Source: Aspidiotus rigidus
Taxonomy: Eukaryota > Arthropoda > Insecta > Hemiptera > Diaspididae
DNA length: 64,000 bases
NCBI GenBank assembly: GCA_035079385.1
Contig: JAVHKY010000016.1
Span: 4,387,501 to 4,451,500 of the forward strand
Reading direction: 5' to 3'
Positions 26,246 through 39,200 of the stretch are shown here, one piece after another (position 1 is the first letter of the stretch; every line of letters starts with the position of its first letter). The position numbers and the translations under genes were made by a program. A model generated the notes under the pieces. The model was not told where the DNA came from. It did not search any database and worked only from the letters and a program-made list of their open reading frames with translations.

Positions 26246-28240
26246 ATTTTTGTCAATTGTAATGGTTCGTTTTGATTATTTATTTGAAACATGCTTACCA
26301 TATAAATTTCTTGGAACTTCAAAAGTTAAAAATCTTGGCTGGAGTACGAAACAGCATTGGATGAAAAAAAAAAAAAATCATTACTATTTTTTCCTTGTAA
26401 GAGAATTAATGGATTTTGTGAACAGTTCTTATAACTTGTATGACGACTGACAGTGAATAAGAAATTGTGTAGGTATTGAAGTTTTTGTCGATTTCAAGGA
26501 TTGAACGAAGAACAGAGGAGCTGACGACAGTCAAACTCGTATCATGAATGAATTTAAACGTTTCAGATTATCGGAATAACAAGCTCTTAATCTACCTTAT
26601 TTTTTCTGGTAAGACCCTGTAGAAATTATTGAAAGTACTTCATTCTACATAACTTTCAATGGCTAGAATCAAGTAGTTTCCCTCTGATCATTATTATCTT
26701 TTTTTTCATCCTTTCGAAGTTTTAACATTTGACAAACTCCTTATTTTAATGATTATTATTTTGCACGAAATATTTGTATGAAGAAGAAAGAAAGTTCCTA
26801 CGGTAGTAAAATACTGTACTCTGATTGATTACGATTTTTCTTTCGTCATTCGCCAAGAGCCGTAATGTAATATAGCCTTCCGTTTTCTACAAATTCGCAT
26901 AAAGATTTCAGTTGATCATCAATTATATTGTTTACAAAATTCGTCATTGATTCGGATGGAAGGTTGGACTTTTTCTCGTTTTCCTGAGTAAAATGAAAAA
27001 TCACAATTGTTGTTTCCCTACACTTTTTCAAATTTCAAAGAATGGATACAGAGCTGTACTTCCAATATTGCGATCGTGATATTTTAAAAATGGGAGATGC
27101 AAAAATGTATCCGATAATATTTCATTCGTTCTGCGAGGACCTATTCAAAGAAGCAGTAAAATATTTCAAGTTTCGATTAATATTTTGATATATTTTTGTA
27201 AGTCAGTATTGGAGATGGAGAACTCAAGAGATCATTCCTCGCTTTGAGTCTCACAAAGTTGAAGATCGACACCTAAAAGTTTACACAATAAAATAAGTGA
27301 TATTGATAATACCATTGATATTTTTTTTGATACGAGGCCCAAGTTTCTTTGTAAAATTTCAAAGGCACTGATGATCCTGCACAACACATAGCAATAGTGT
27401 AGGTACTAGGTAGGTACATATAGCAATCAAGTAAAATACTCATCTTTCATAAAAATAAAATAGATTAAAAACAAATCAAGATAGCTGTCAGTGAAATTGT
27501 ATTTCACCCTTTCACGATCATGGTTCTTTATTTCAGGTCAAGAAAAACATACAATGCATCCAAAATAACAATCCGGAAAAAAAGACTCTTGTGTAACGAT
27601 TTTGAGGCAGACAAATATTTTTTTTTCCAGATCGCTATTCTGGATACACGTCGATCTAACTTATCCCGGCAAATCATTCCAGTTACATTACAAACTTTTC
27701 TCTGTTTTCCTGGCTTTGACATCGTAGCGGTACTTATGCAAAAAATTCTCCATTTTTCTCTCTGACAGATTTTCGAGTTCTACATTATTTACTTTGTGCA
27801 ATTTTGAATATCAATGAATTCAAACGTAGTAAACAAAATTTTCTCGTATTAGGCTGCGTAAATGAAATGTTTTCGTATTATTATTTCGATGTATTGTATC
27901 AACTTTATCATTAACCTTGTTCTATCATGGGTGTTATTTGTTGAAGAGCATAATTAATCCTGTCGTTCTTATTATAATTTTAAAATGATGATGAAGTAAC
28001 GCTAACTAACATCGGAATTCGTTTCCCTCCGTTCATCTTTTCAAATTGTCCTCTTTTTATATTTCATTACTTTTCTATCGATGATTTGTTAACGATGATT
28101 CTCAAACTGATTTGTATCTTTACGGAACGAACGAATAGATCTCGATTGTAGTGTTTTGTATTCAGCCTGAAAGTTATTTATGGTGTTTGAACGTGAGTCC
28201 GACTTTCCAACCTCGCAAACGATTTGCAGCCAATGTTTAA
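26246..28240. other. Intergenic; weak exon-like fragments
   Basis: No gene I can assemble. A minus-strand piece at 26,853-26,985 starts after a good acceptor (ttttactcag) and ends in a stop, with a plausible terminal-exon translation (…NNIIDDQLKSLCEFVENG…). A minus-strand frame from ATG at 27,722 begins MSKPGKQRKVCNVTGMICRD and ends next to an AATAAA. They could be the last and first exons of one small gene, but I could not join them in phase. The right end (about 28,000-28,240) must contain the promoter and 5' untranslated region of the phosphatase gene. Confidence 0.3.
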
Positions 28241-30599
28241 ATGGATGCTACTTCTATCATCACACAAGTGTCAAGGGATGATGACAGAAATTATTCGTCA
28301 GACAGAGGTTTGTTTCTGAAATCGCCATTGTTCATAAGTGTATTATTTCAATATTATATTTTCCCAAAAACCAACCGAAAAATTTACCATGAAGGTATTT
28401 CATGTGTTATCAAGTCTGATCAGAAGTTGTGACATTACCAAGTTCTTCTGTCCAGTGTTGATATATTCCTATCGGAATTTCAAAACATCGGGTTTTTGAT
28501 CTGTGTGTATAGATCATTTATCACGCTTGATCGGCTTAAGGATGATTTATTTCAATTCCTCGGTTCAATCGTACAATTTGTGTCAGTGTCATTTTCATAG
28601 TCGATTGATTTTGATACGAGGAGTGAAATGACGCTAGAGGTTTATCAAAGACGATGGGAATCTTTCGATGATATATGTATTGTCATTCTGTAATCGTACG
28701 AGACCTAATCTTTTTTTTTTTCATTGAATGTTACAGTTTCATGCCACAATATTGAAAATGACACCTCGTCAGTGGGTAAGAAATTGTTTCCAATTATTTT
28801 ATCCTCGTATCTTCAACGCTGAAGAGTTCTAAGTTAACGTTCTGAATTCTCTTTTGTACAGGACACTCGAGTAAAAAAACTGCTAGAGGTCTGTTCAGAT
28901 CATTATTATGCTGTTTCTCGAAGGGACAGCGCAGTACGAACGCGTCAAACGGGTCTACCGTGCCTGATGGTCGAGTTTCACCCCCTGTGATAATCGGATC
29001 GCAATTTCTGTTGCCGCCAGTTAGGCACCAAGATATGCATAAAAAATGTATGGTTATAGATTTAGATGAGACTCTGGTTCATAGTTCGTTTAAGGTATTT
29101 GTCAGTAATTACCGTGTGAATAATATGCGCGAGTCAAGGTTAATCATATTTTAATCAAAACATTTTTTGCCGAGCAGCCCATAAATAATGCAGATTTCGT
29201 TGTTCCGGTTGAAATTGATGGCACGATTCACCAAGTTTATGTACTGAAAAGGCCGTACGTTGACGACTTTTTACAGCGGATGGGCGAACTATACGAATGC
29301 ATATTGTTTACAGCCAGTCTTGCTAAGGTAATTAATTTGTAGTTACGGTAGATTGATTTGTTCGGTAAAGGAAGTTGAATGGTTAAGGTTCATTCCATTC
29401 CGATATCGTTCGATTAGCGGCAAAAAATTAAAATAATTTCCGTCTACGGAGATCGTAAACTTTTTATTATTTGCCCGTGAATTTTAGTTCTCGGTGCGAT
29501 TTCTATTTTATTAATAATAACGGTATTTGAATCGTCGCGTATTGATTACGTGTTGCGTCATTAACTACAATCTGAAAGTTGACGCAAGTCGTTATGGCCG
29601 GAAGTTTATATCGAGTGAAAGCTAGTTGCAACAATTTGCACTTATATATTCTGCACAATGTTTACGAGGTTGCTATATTTTGTTCGATGTTATTTCGCAG
29701 TATGCCGATCCGGTTGCGGATTTACTTGACCGATGGGGTGTCTTCAGGTCAAGATTATTTAGAGAATCATGCGTCTTCCATCGCGGTAATTACGTTAAAG
29801 ACTTGAATAGACTGGGCAGAGATCTGCATAAGGTTATCATTATCGACAACTCTCCGGCATCGTATATTTTTCATCCGGACAACGCGGTACGTATTTAGTA
29901 TCTTATTTTCGTCAGTTATTGATTTTACTCGCTACAATCGCGAATTTAATTATTCCGAAAATCAACAGAAAGTTCGTAATTTATCCATTGAATTGCCGGA
30001 AACACATTTCAAATGTGATGTAGGAGTCAATTAGAACCTCATTTCATCTACTTTGTTAGATAACTGTGTATTTGAAAGCCATCTTCTTTGACGATAAAGT
30101 TTTGAATCGAAGAAAAAATTCCTTCCATTATTCCCTCTTGATTAGTGCACGCTGTGAACGTTTGTAGTCATGAATTTAATCAAAAAGATATTTGCTCGAT
30201 TTTTTCGACGGAGTTTGGTTGAAAAAAATAGCAGAGTAGTTGGTTATTAGGTTGGTTTACGTAAATTGTTTGCTCGAGAAACTTTTTTTTTTAAATTTAT
30301 GAAATTGAATTACAACTTGTTGCTGTATTGGTGTCGTTCTGTTCCAATAAATTCTGACAACTTTATCACTGCTTCTTCTCTAATATTCTATTTTTTTTTT
30401 TTTTTTTTATCAGGTTCCAGTTCAGTCTTGGTTCGACGATATGACCGATTCTGAATTACTTGATTTGATACCATTTTTTGAAAGACTTAGCAAGATTGAC
30501 AGCGTGTATTCTGTCTTGTGTAATCCGGAACAGGGCTATGGAACGTCCAATAATGTACACCCTCGATCACCAGAGTCGTGCAGAGGTAGTTCATTATAG
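28241..30599 (+). CDS. CTD small phosphatase-like protein (SCP/CTDSP family)
   Basis: HAD-type phosphatase that dephosphorylates serine 5 of the RNA polymerase II C-terminal repeat and other phosphoproteins. Six coding exons: 28,241-28,307; 28,737-28,775; 28,862-29,094; 29,178-29,327; 29,701-29,886; 30,414-30,599. Total 861 nt, 286 aa, in frame. The N-terminus [14 protein letters not shown] matches the family start MDSSAVITQISKEE type, and LLCC (about 50-53) is the usual lipid-anchor cysteine pair. The catalytic motif DLDETLVHS lies at 102-110 (nucleophile D102, acid D104), motif [14 protein letters not shown] at 156-167, and [14 protein letters not shown] at 212-225. An insect-specific linker of about 35 residues (56-92) separates the tail from the catalytic domain. 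The second exon is only 39 nt. Whether it is the CTDSP1, 2 or L orthologue cannot be told. Confidence 0.95.
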
Positions 30600-32155
30600 C
30601 TACGAGGGAAAAAGTGGCCGCTCGTAAGAAAAGCGTCCGCTAAAACCAACACGATGTATCAAAATGTTTGCACTGTAAAAGATATTCTCATACGCTCATT
30701 TTAAACCCGGGCCGTTGATTAACCTGGGATTTCGTACGTTTTTCTTTCTTCTCTCTCTCTGTTTTTAGTTACGTTTTGCTTCTATTTATGTTATCGGTAC
30801 CTACGTATTTCCTGCGTAAGTATTCCTCTCGTTGAAATCGTTACCGTTCATTTTATGAGTATCGTAATATCGAATTTTTTAAATAATGCTACGAATATTT
30901 TGATTTATTTGTTTCTTTCCCCTCCGATTTCCAAACTCTTCAGTTCAACTATTATCAAAGTGCACGTCAAGCTCGTAATTGTGATGAATTTCTTACAGCT
31001 TTATGGTGTTTTTTTTTTTTTTTTTTTTTTATCGGCTCAATTTATACGTACCCTTCCTCCCTCGAATTTTTGAATCGACTTAGTACCTTAAACAGTAGAT
31101 TAGACAGATGACGTAATACGTGTTTTATTTTATTAATTTTCTCGTGGTCGTGTCGACGGCTAGCCTTACAATAATTTTTACCTAAAACAGCATTTTTCAG
31201 CTGTTGGACTTGTTTATTAGTGTCATAATTTGGATAAGCCTTTTAAATTTGTAATTTTCTAATAATCTCTTTTTGGTATTGAAAAAATCGACTTCGTCTT
31301 TTTATTTCTTCTTTTTTTTCCTCCCTTGTTTTTCCACTGTAAATGTTTTCTAAAAATAATTTTATTATCCTTCGTTTTTACGCGTACGTGTTATCTTTAC
31401 AAATACGTTGCAGGGTATTACAACCTTCTTAATTAGCATAATTTTTTCTAATGTACAGTACGACATAAGTTTTTATCAACGTAAGAACCACGAATGAAAA
31501 TAACGAGGTTTTCTTATTCTCTAATCGATCGATCTTCAGAAAATTCAGAAAATGAAGAGCTCAACTTATAAACATTTTTTTATGCGTCGGCTTTCTATTT
31601 TAATCGCAAACCTCACGTAATATTTCTCCATATACCATTATTTTTGTAACAAAATCATTCAACTTCAAACTTCACTTTTTAATTTTATTCCTAAAACTTT
31701 TTATTTTCTCATCCCCCTTTTTTTTTTAAATGATGTTAGATAATTGAACTCATTACTGACAACCTTTTTTAAGGTCTCGTGAAATGTTACGAATTATTTC
31801 TTGAAGAAAGAATAAAAAGAAAATTTTACTCCTCACAACTTTGGTATATTTTTGAAACTTTATATGCGGTACCGTTTGTTTTAAACCTATGACGTCGATA
31901 TAAGTAAGTAAGTAGTCGATTTTAGGATAGTGTTTACGAGTATAATTGATAGTGTAGTGTGCCATATATGTATAGGACGAGAGAAATATGGAATTTTGGA
32001 ATCGAATATCGTAGCGAAATTGCATTTACAAGTGATTTAGTATAGATAGGCTCTTTGGTATAGACTCATGAGTTGACGGTGTCGATTTTTATTTATCTCA
32101 AATCATTATATTCGTATTGTGGCGTATTAAATAAAGTGAGGTGTTCTTTTTTTTT
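30600..32155 (+). other. Probable 3' untranslated region of the CTD phosphatase gene
   Basis: AT-rich DNA after the stop with long T runs (31,009-31,030). AATAAA at 32,130-32,135 is followed by a T/GT-rich stretch (gtgaggtgttctttttttttt), a good polyadenylation arrangement. This would give a 3' untranslated region of about 1.5 kb, which is an inference. Further AT-rich DNA continues to about 33.5 kb and could extend it. Confidence 0.35.
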
Positions 32156-35100
32156 TTCTATTTTGTGAAAAAATAACCGAGCGTTTAGTTATACATTATG
32201 ATCTTGAGTATTGATTGTTCAGGGTATATTGTTAGAGTGTTATCGTTTCTGCTGCAAGGTTTGATTCCCTGAATATTGCCTTGAGCGCATCGTACCAAAA
32301 ACGTGGAGAGGTTGCAGCGAAACGACAACACACTCGTAAATACTCCATATGTTCAGCTTTCAAGATTCATAAATAATTTGGGTCAGTGACCCGCTGGATT
32401 AGTTTCTTTTACCATTTTTTTTTTTTTGTACCATATGTTCATGTTTCTAAACGCATCCTTCTGTTTCAATATTCTACCATTTTATTGAAGATTTTCACTG
32501 AAATATTATTAATCTTATATAATCAAATAAAACGTACATATGAACATAGGATCTTTTCACTACTAATCAAAATTGTATTTACTGCATAATTATGTGTTTG
32601 GGTCAGTAATCCGTGGTACAAAGTATGTTTTTAAAACAAAGAATTTTGTTGACAGTTTTTCGCATTTATTAAGATTTAACTCTTCTCTAATTTTTCTCAC
32701 ACGAAGAGTCTTCCCAGCATTACCAAAAGTAATAACGCAAATCGTTATCGAGTTTTAATTAATTAATTTTTTCTCGTGAGACAGAAAACTGTTCATGTTC
32801 GCCAAAAAAAAATTATCGAGAAATGTTTATTTTCGAGAAGTTTAGATACCATAATTTTCCTTTTGTTTTTTGATGATCATCGTATTCAAACAATGTATTA
32901 TGATTGTAATCAGTATTATTAATGATAATCTCAATCCATACATAAACTTTTTTTTTTTTCGTTCTTCAGCGCAAAATCGATGTATTTTTAAGTTTTACGT
33001 TTCTTAAATCGGATTTTACTCTTGTTTTATTATCATTTTTAGGTATTATCATTATCATGATTTCATTATTATTTTGTAGTATCATTTCTAAAAACTCCTA
33101 ACATCGGCTTTTTTGTTTCTTTCCTTTCCGATTCCGGCTTGTTGTTATCATATTTATTAGGATGATGGATCGTCGTTTCATCGTGACGCGAATCCTTAAA
33201 AAATTGCGAGAAAATGTTATCAGCGATATTATTTTTATTTTTTTTCTTTTATGATTTTGTTCCCGTTCTTCATGGTGTTTCTTTATGTTTTACGATTCGG
33301 CAAACTGAGCTGGTCACCAGATCTAAATACAATTAATGTAATTTTTTTAGTATAATGTTCTTTTTTTCCCTTTAGTTACTTCTGGTTAACTTACTGTACC
33401 GCAAAATAAGTATCGCGCGTGCGTGTACATACAATATTATAATGTAACTGAAATTGTAAATATTAATTTGTTGAGTTATGCGATAAATTATTAAATTTTT
33501 ACGCAAGTATGTCTTGACAGTTTTATTGACGAATTTGCAAAGAAACTTTGCCAGAGCCGAGAAAAAAGATTCGAACCCATAACCTTTATGAAATTGACTT
33601 TAATTATCGATTTTCCAAAAATATTGAACAATTTCCACCTCCTACGATAACTCCTTTCATGGAAACAGATTTTCTATAAGAAAATTGTAGAACTCTAACA
33701 TACTTTTCAGTTCCTTATTCGCATCGTCAAAAGCTCTTAAGTTGTTGGGAAAAGAGGACTTGAGATAGGATGGGAATAAAACAGAAAACTTTTGACGGTG
33801 ACGAAGGAATAATTGAATCCAAAGAGGGGTACATCTCGTTAACAATTTCACTTACTGATCATTTCATTTTTTCAAAATAATCTTCGAACACCTTTTTTCT
33901 TCTGATCGTGTATCATATTGTAGCAGAACCACACACACGTAATCATAGAACATGGTGCTTAATGGCCCATTTGCGCTGTTCATAGCTCGTTGAAATAGAA
34001 TAAAACATAATTTTGATGACGAACTTCTTTCATAAATTTAAAACGGCAATTATTTGTCGGCTCGCGGCAAGAAGTGGAACCTAGTTTTATTGGTCAATAT
34101 GAAAGTTTTTGAGGCTGTAAATGAGAACAATAAACTGATTTGCATACTGTGCGGTACTGCTGTTCGTTTCTTGTACTCCTACAAAACCAAAGTAACAGTA
34201 TTCGTAACCACACTCAGAAGTCATGCATGTAATTTTATTTGAACATTCAGTTAATTATGCAAACGTCAGTGGTTTTTTTTTTTTTTATTTAGTATTTCTT
34301 CTTTACGACTGCACACAATGGAAATATTTTCCATCAATGTATTTAAGAGCAATAAATGAAAAGAATCTTCAAAAAAAAATCTATCTTCCGGTAGTTTTCA
34401 TAATTTTGAGGAAGAGAAAAAGAGGCGAAGAGGAAGAGAAAACTTGTAGCCAGTTGGTTGTTCAGTTGCATTATTTTGCATCAATTTGTACCGTTGATTG
34501 AAAAACACTCAATAATCAAAATGAAAACTAAAAGGCTGACGAATCGAAGATAACATTCTTCATCAGACAATGAATTGTTTTCAAAACATCAGCCTTTGTA
34601 TTAGAAGACGGGCCATAAATTTTGCTCCTTAAATAAATTAATTTTTTCCGTATAAACAAGTTCAAAAAGAAAACCTTTGTTGTGTCGATATTCATAGTTT
34701 CTCAAAAATACAAGTTCTTGTATTTTTTTTCTATTTTCTTCATTGACGCTCTGGAATTATGAGTACATTTAGGATTATTATAGTTCCACGGATTAGTCCA
34801 GACAAATTAAGACATTAAAAAAGGCAAACCCGGCACAAACATCAAGCGAAAGTTTTTTTGTGTGCATTTGTTAAAAATAGTATTCCTAAGAATGCCTGAA
34901 AGTAGGTATGATGCTTCTTTCGGAGCCGAGTGTTCGACGAAAATAAATTTTTTTGATTTTTCTCGCGACATGCGAAAGCTACGATGAAAATACCTCAGTA
35001 CAAAAATAATCCTCACCAAATCTATAATAAAAATGTTTTTTTTTTTTTTTTTGGTGATTTTTCTATGCACGAACGCGATAAAAATCGAGTTAACACGCCG

Positions 35101-36239
35101 CCAAAGTGACGCCCTTGAAACAGTGGCAATTCTGATGAAAATGCAAATCATCTCGTGAACCGCGCATCCTACCAAAAGGATATTTTAGTACAAAAATGGT
35201 CTACGTGAAATTTTGAAGAAGAGCACACCCTCAATGAGTGGAGTGGAACTTGTAAAAAAAAATATGGACCAAATCATCGACCCTAAATCAGTTATCGAGA
35301 TCGAAAAACCATTCATGAAACAAGTTCCCTGCTAGTGTTATCGATAGTTTTCCAAAAAAATTATCGGGACTAACGATAGTTTTGTTGAAAAAAAAGAACT
35401 ACCGTATCGATAATTTGAAAATTTTTCCATTTCTTATCAAAATCACAAAATTGGTGCGAATTGACGAGTGAAAATTGAAAATGTGCGCTAGTTCAGTGAA
35501 TTAAGAGCAGTCAGGTGGTACCATTTGTGCAATGGGCAAGACAACAATAAGTATTTTATGATTTTTTATAGTCGCGTCCATCAACTGGTAACAATAAGAT
35601 GCATTCCTCGAAATTTTTCGCAGAGAACGATCAGGATAATCGGGACTATCGATAGTCTCTCGGTAGTTGGTACTTGGTAGAGTACACCTTGGAAAAAATT
35701 TGAGACTAGGTATCGATAGCATAGAACTATCGACCATCGCACTTAGTCGGTGAAAGAGAACGCGCGAGCAGCGAACTAAAAGAGCTGCAAGGGTTTTTTA
35801 TTTATTTTATTTTTTTTGTTTATTCAAAAGGCAAAATACATAAGTCGCAAGTAACAATATAAGAAACATGCATCAGTCTACGATTGGGAAAATGGAAATA
35901 TAGTAGGTACTTGATGACGAAAAAAAAAAAAATTAATAATAGACTTTATCTTCAATTTACACCACTACAGTTGTTTACGCAATCATCAAGAAGTAAGCGT
36001 TAACCAATTTTGATAACTTACAATTTAAATCATTCGATATAGGCTTAAAACACGCGACTGTAAAGCCTGAACTTAGTGAAGGTATACTTCTTCAATAATA
36101 TAATATGTAATTTTTAAAAAATCCTAAAAAAGTAATACTTGAGAGAATAATGATTGAAAATTTGGTACGGTAGCACATATTACGTTACACAGAAGTAATT
36201 AATCGTAGTTGTTGACGGAATATGCTTTAAAGTAGAGTG
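32156..36239. other. Intergenic; no gene recognised
   Basis: No supported gene. A minus-strand sequence at 33,545-33,595 contains ggttatgggttcgaatct, similar to the B box of tRNA genes, and may be the decayed head of a tRNA-derived repeat. A minus-strand 122-codon frame at 34,807-35,175 is open, but its translation is lysine-rich, passes through a poly-T run and matches nothing I know. A cluster of TATCGATA sites is listed separately. Confidence 0.4.
35339..35735. promoter_or_regulatory. Cluster of TATCGATA palindromes (DRE-like sites)
   Basis: Four perfect TATCGATA octamers occur at 35,339-35,346, 35,405-35,412, 35,647-35,654 and 35,711-35,718. Several near matches lie between them (ttatcggga, actaacgatag, actatcgacc). 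In Drosophila this octamer is the binding site of DREF and overlaps BEAF sites at promoters and domain boundaries. No gene start is visible beside it, so it might be a promoter of an unseen transcript, a boundary, or the arms of an old palindromic element. Confidence 0.4.
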
Positions 36240-36245
36240 TTTATT
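36240..36245 (-). terminator. AATAAA signal after the peroxiredoxin stop
   Basis: On the minus strand AATAAA occurs 9 nt after the stop codon of the peroxiredoxin gene. It would give a very short 3' untranslated region. Its use is inferred. Confidence 0.45.
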
Positions 36246-36253
36246 TAGAAAAA

Positions 36254-39200
36254 TTATTTGGCATATTTTGTGGTTGTGCGAACGTAGCATTTTTTGGAAG
36301 GCATATCGACAACATCAAGTCCCTCAGGGAACGCTTCGGTTATCTGTTCATCGGTTGCTGATGGTACGACCATAACTTTATCTCCTGGCTGAAAATAAAA
36401 TACGTATGTTAAAAATTAACTCAAGTATGAGCGTAATCAAGTAGGCCTACATAGATTATAATTAACGATGTGCAATTTTTCAAGAAGCGTACTTGAAAAA
36501 TTTGAGGAAATAAATCATGATCTTTCAGGAGTTGAATTTGTAAAGGTATCTAAGTCAAAAGTACCAAAATTGACTACTCTTGATCTCTATCAGATACTTG
36601 ATATTCTTTGATCGTCTCTATTTACACATTATTATAGCGATCAAATTCATCATACCTATTTATACTCATTAATAGGTCAACTTTATTTCATTTAAATAAT
36701 TTAAAATTGCTGGTATTTAATTTATCAAGAGATTTTAAAAGTCAAACACTCCTACTCGCACCTCTCCGCTCTTCCCTAAATGTACCCTCCTCCCACTCTC
36801 ATGCATTAATAAATAATTCAGATACAATAACTTCCCCCCTCCAATACATACGCCCCACCCAATTCTACTCCTCCATTAAAAAAAATATATATATATTTCA
36901 ATAAATATATATTATATACATATAAAAGTAATAATCCGCACACTATTGCCATCACCATACTCATCCCTAACTCATCATGCCAAGATGTAAATTACACCTA
37001 TACTCATATGTAATATTCGTCGAGCTAATAGCCCGGTTGTGTTGCTTAAATGCTCGTTAAAATAAATAAAAAAAAAAATAATAATAATAATAATAATAAA
37101 ACATTGAATTTTATTACCGGCATTGATTAACTTTAATTTTGATATTTTATTACCTTTTTGAATCAAGTAATTATATTTATTATCAACCGAAAGAATGATT
37201 TTTAGTAGTTACAAGTGGTGCTTTTTTTTTATGATCATAACTAGGTATCACAAAATACCTAACAGTTTTAATGAAACGTCGATTAAATGTGTTATCATAA
37301 GCGTGTTTTATCTCAAATGGTGCATTATCTTCTTATCGCTCGCCTATGCTGGTAAAATTCAAATTAATGTTTTCTCTTGTGATCGATACGTTCAACATAA
37401 TCAACAAAACTCGGTTTTAATAATAATTATTATTAGGTATTATTACTTATTATTATTCTAGAGCCTATTTTTTTCTACAATAATTATAGAAGGAATATTT
37501 TTGGTAAAGTATCAGTATTCCAGAAATTCATTCTTTACTACTGGACTTCGTCAAAAGAAAGAAAATTGTGGTAATAAAAAAAAAAAATTGAAAACAATCA
37601 GCTGGTATTATATCAATAGTAAACTTTTAAAGAATGAATAATTTTTTATTTTTGTATGAATATGACCGGGTCAATTTCTACAGTATCAAAATGAGTATGC
37701 AGAAATTTTAGTAGCTAATTTTGTGGAATACAGGTAGGATTAGATATAATATACAAACATTTTTACGAAACCGCAATTGTGCTGTTTTATAAAAAAAAAA
37801 TTTTTGTATATTATATCTAATAGACAGATTTTCCAGTGACGTCACATCGCAGGCTGCAGGTTCCAGACATACAAGCCTACGTATATAAATTCCCATAAGA
37901 GGATTGTTGAAGTTGGATTATTTAATTAATGAAACATTTTTTTAGAAAAAAAGTTGATATTCGAGAAGCTCTGATTCTAAGCTTCATTTTGAATATAAAT
38001 TTATAACACTTTATTTGTAGGATTTTATATAAACCCATGATAACAGGTTATAAATTTATATTCAAAATGAAGCTTAGAATCAGAGCTTCTCGAATATCAA
38101 CTTTTTTTTCTAAAAAAATGCTTCATTACGGTAATTAAATAATCTAACTTCAACAATCCTCTTATGGAATTTATATACGTAGGCTTGTACTTCTGGAACC
38201 TGCAGTCTGTGATTTGACGTCACGGAAAATCAATCTATTAAACATGTCCCGCAAGATCGTTTCTCGTATTAATCAAACAGGTAGGATTATTGTAGTCGAT
38301 CTGTTCATCTCAAAATAGGTAGCAATTTAGCCCCTCCAATTATTTCTACAGAAAATAATGTAAAGCGCGACAATCTAAACAGTCAATAAAAATGCTTAAA
38401 GAATTGGCCGTTTGCGTCAGTATTATTGACAGTTTAGAACACGCTTAATTTTTTCATCATAACCCTCAGATCGTAACTTCGTATTTTTTGCGAAAGAACC
38501 GTTCTGTTAACACTCCAAAAGGTCCATTTACGTCTGTCATCCTCCTCTCCCCACCTCCAGAAGTTCAATCTGCCACTAAATTTTTTGACCTTACCTTCGA
38601 TTCCAAATGCTCCTGAACTCCCCACATTAAAGTTTTAAAAGCCGTAGGCCTAAACTCATCTATACCGCACTTGCACTGGTTGCAGTCTTAAGCTTCTGCT
38701 CTCAACTGAGTACAGATTGGCCAAGAAATCCTCCCTTAAGCCACTGTTTAGTCCTTGGTGCCTCCCTCCTCTACAAATCCGTTCATTATCGCTTACCACC
38801 AACTTTTTTGCGTCTATAACCCAGTTTCCCCGACTCCTTATCTTTATTCCGTCTACTTCTTTCATTAGAATCTCCTGCTAGACTACCATCTCAAATTCAA
38901 GCTCCCTTTTCCCTATCTACTCATCTACCCCTCCCTAGACATCCCCAATGACTCACATTCGCCTCGACCTGGCCAACTTGAAGAAATCACCCAAGATCTA
39001 TGTTTTATGTCAAGATAATCTACTTTAGATCGTCAAAACCATTATTGTTATTGATTTTTCCTCCTACAACCTGTGCTTTATACATGGATCTAAATCGGCG
39101 TTCCTAGGCTGGCTACGTCCTCTTTACCGATTAAGAAGTCTTGCTCTTTCGTATGAAAAACTCGGCCTTTATACATTCTGCCGAACTATCTGTCATCTAC

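Noticed and set aside
27042..27191. 49-codon plus-strand frame with a protein-like composition
   Set aside because: It is too short, has no recognisable family, and the minus strand over the same bases is similarly open. Chance cannot be excluded.
34807..35175. 122-codon minus-strand frame
   Set aside because: It runs through a T19 tract giving a poly-lysine block, lacks any family resemblance and has no supporting splice or polyadenylation context.
37068..37166. Minus-strand frame with an isoleucine run
   Set aside because: It is produced by the (AAT)n tail of a LINE copy.
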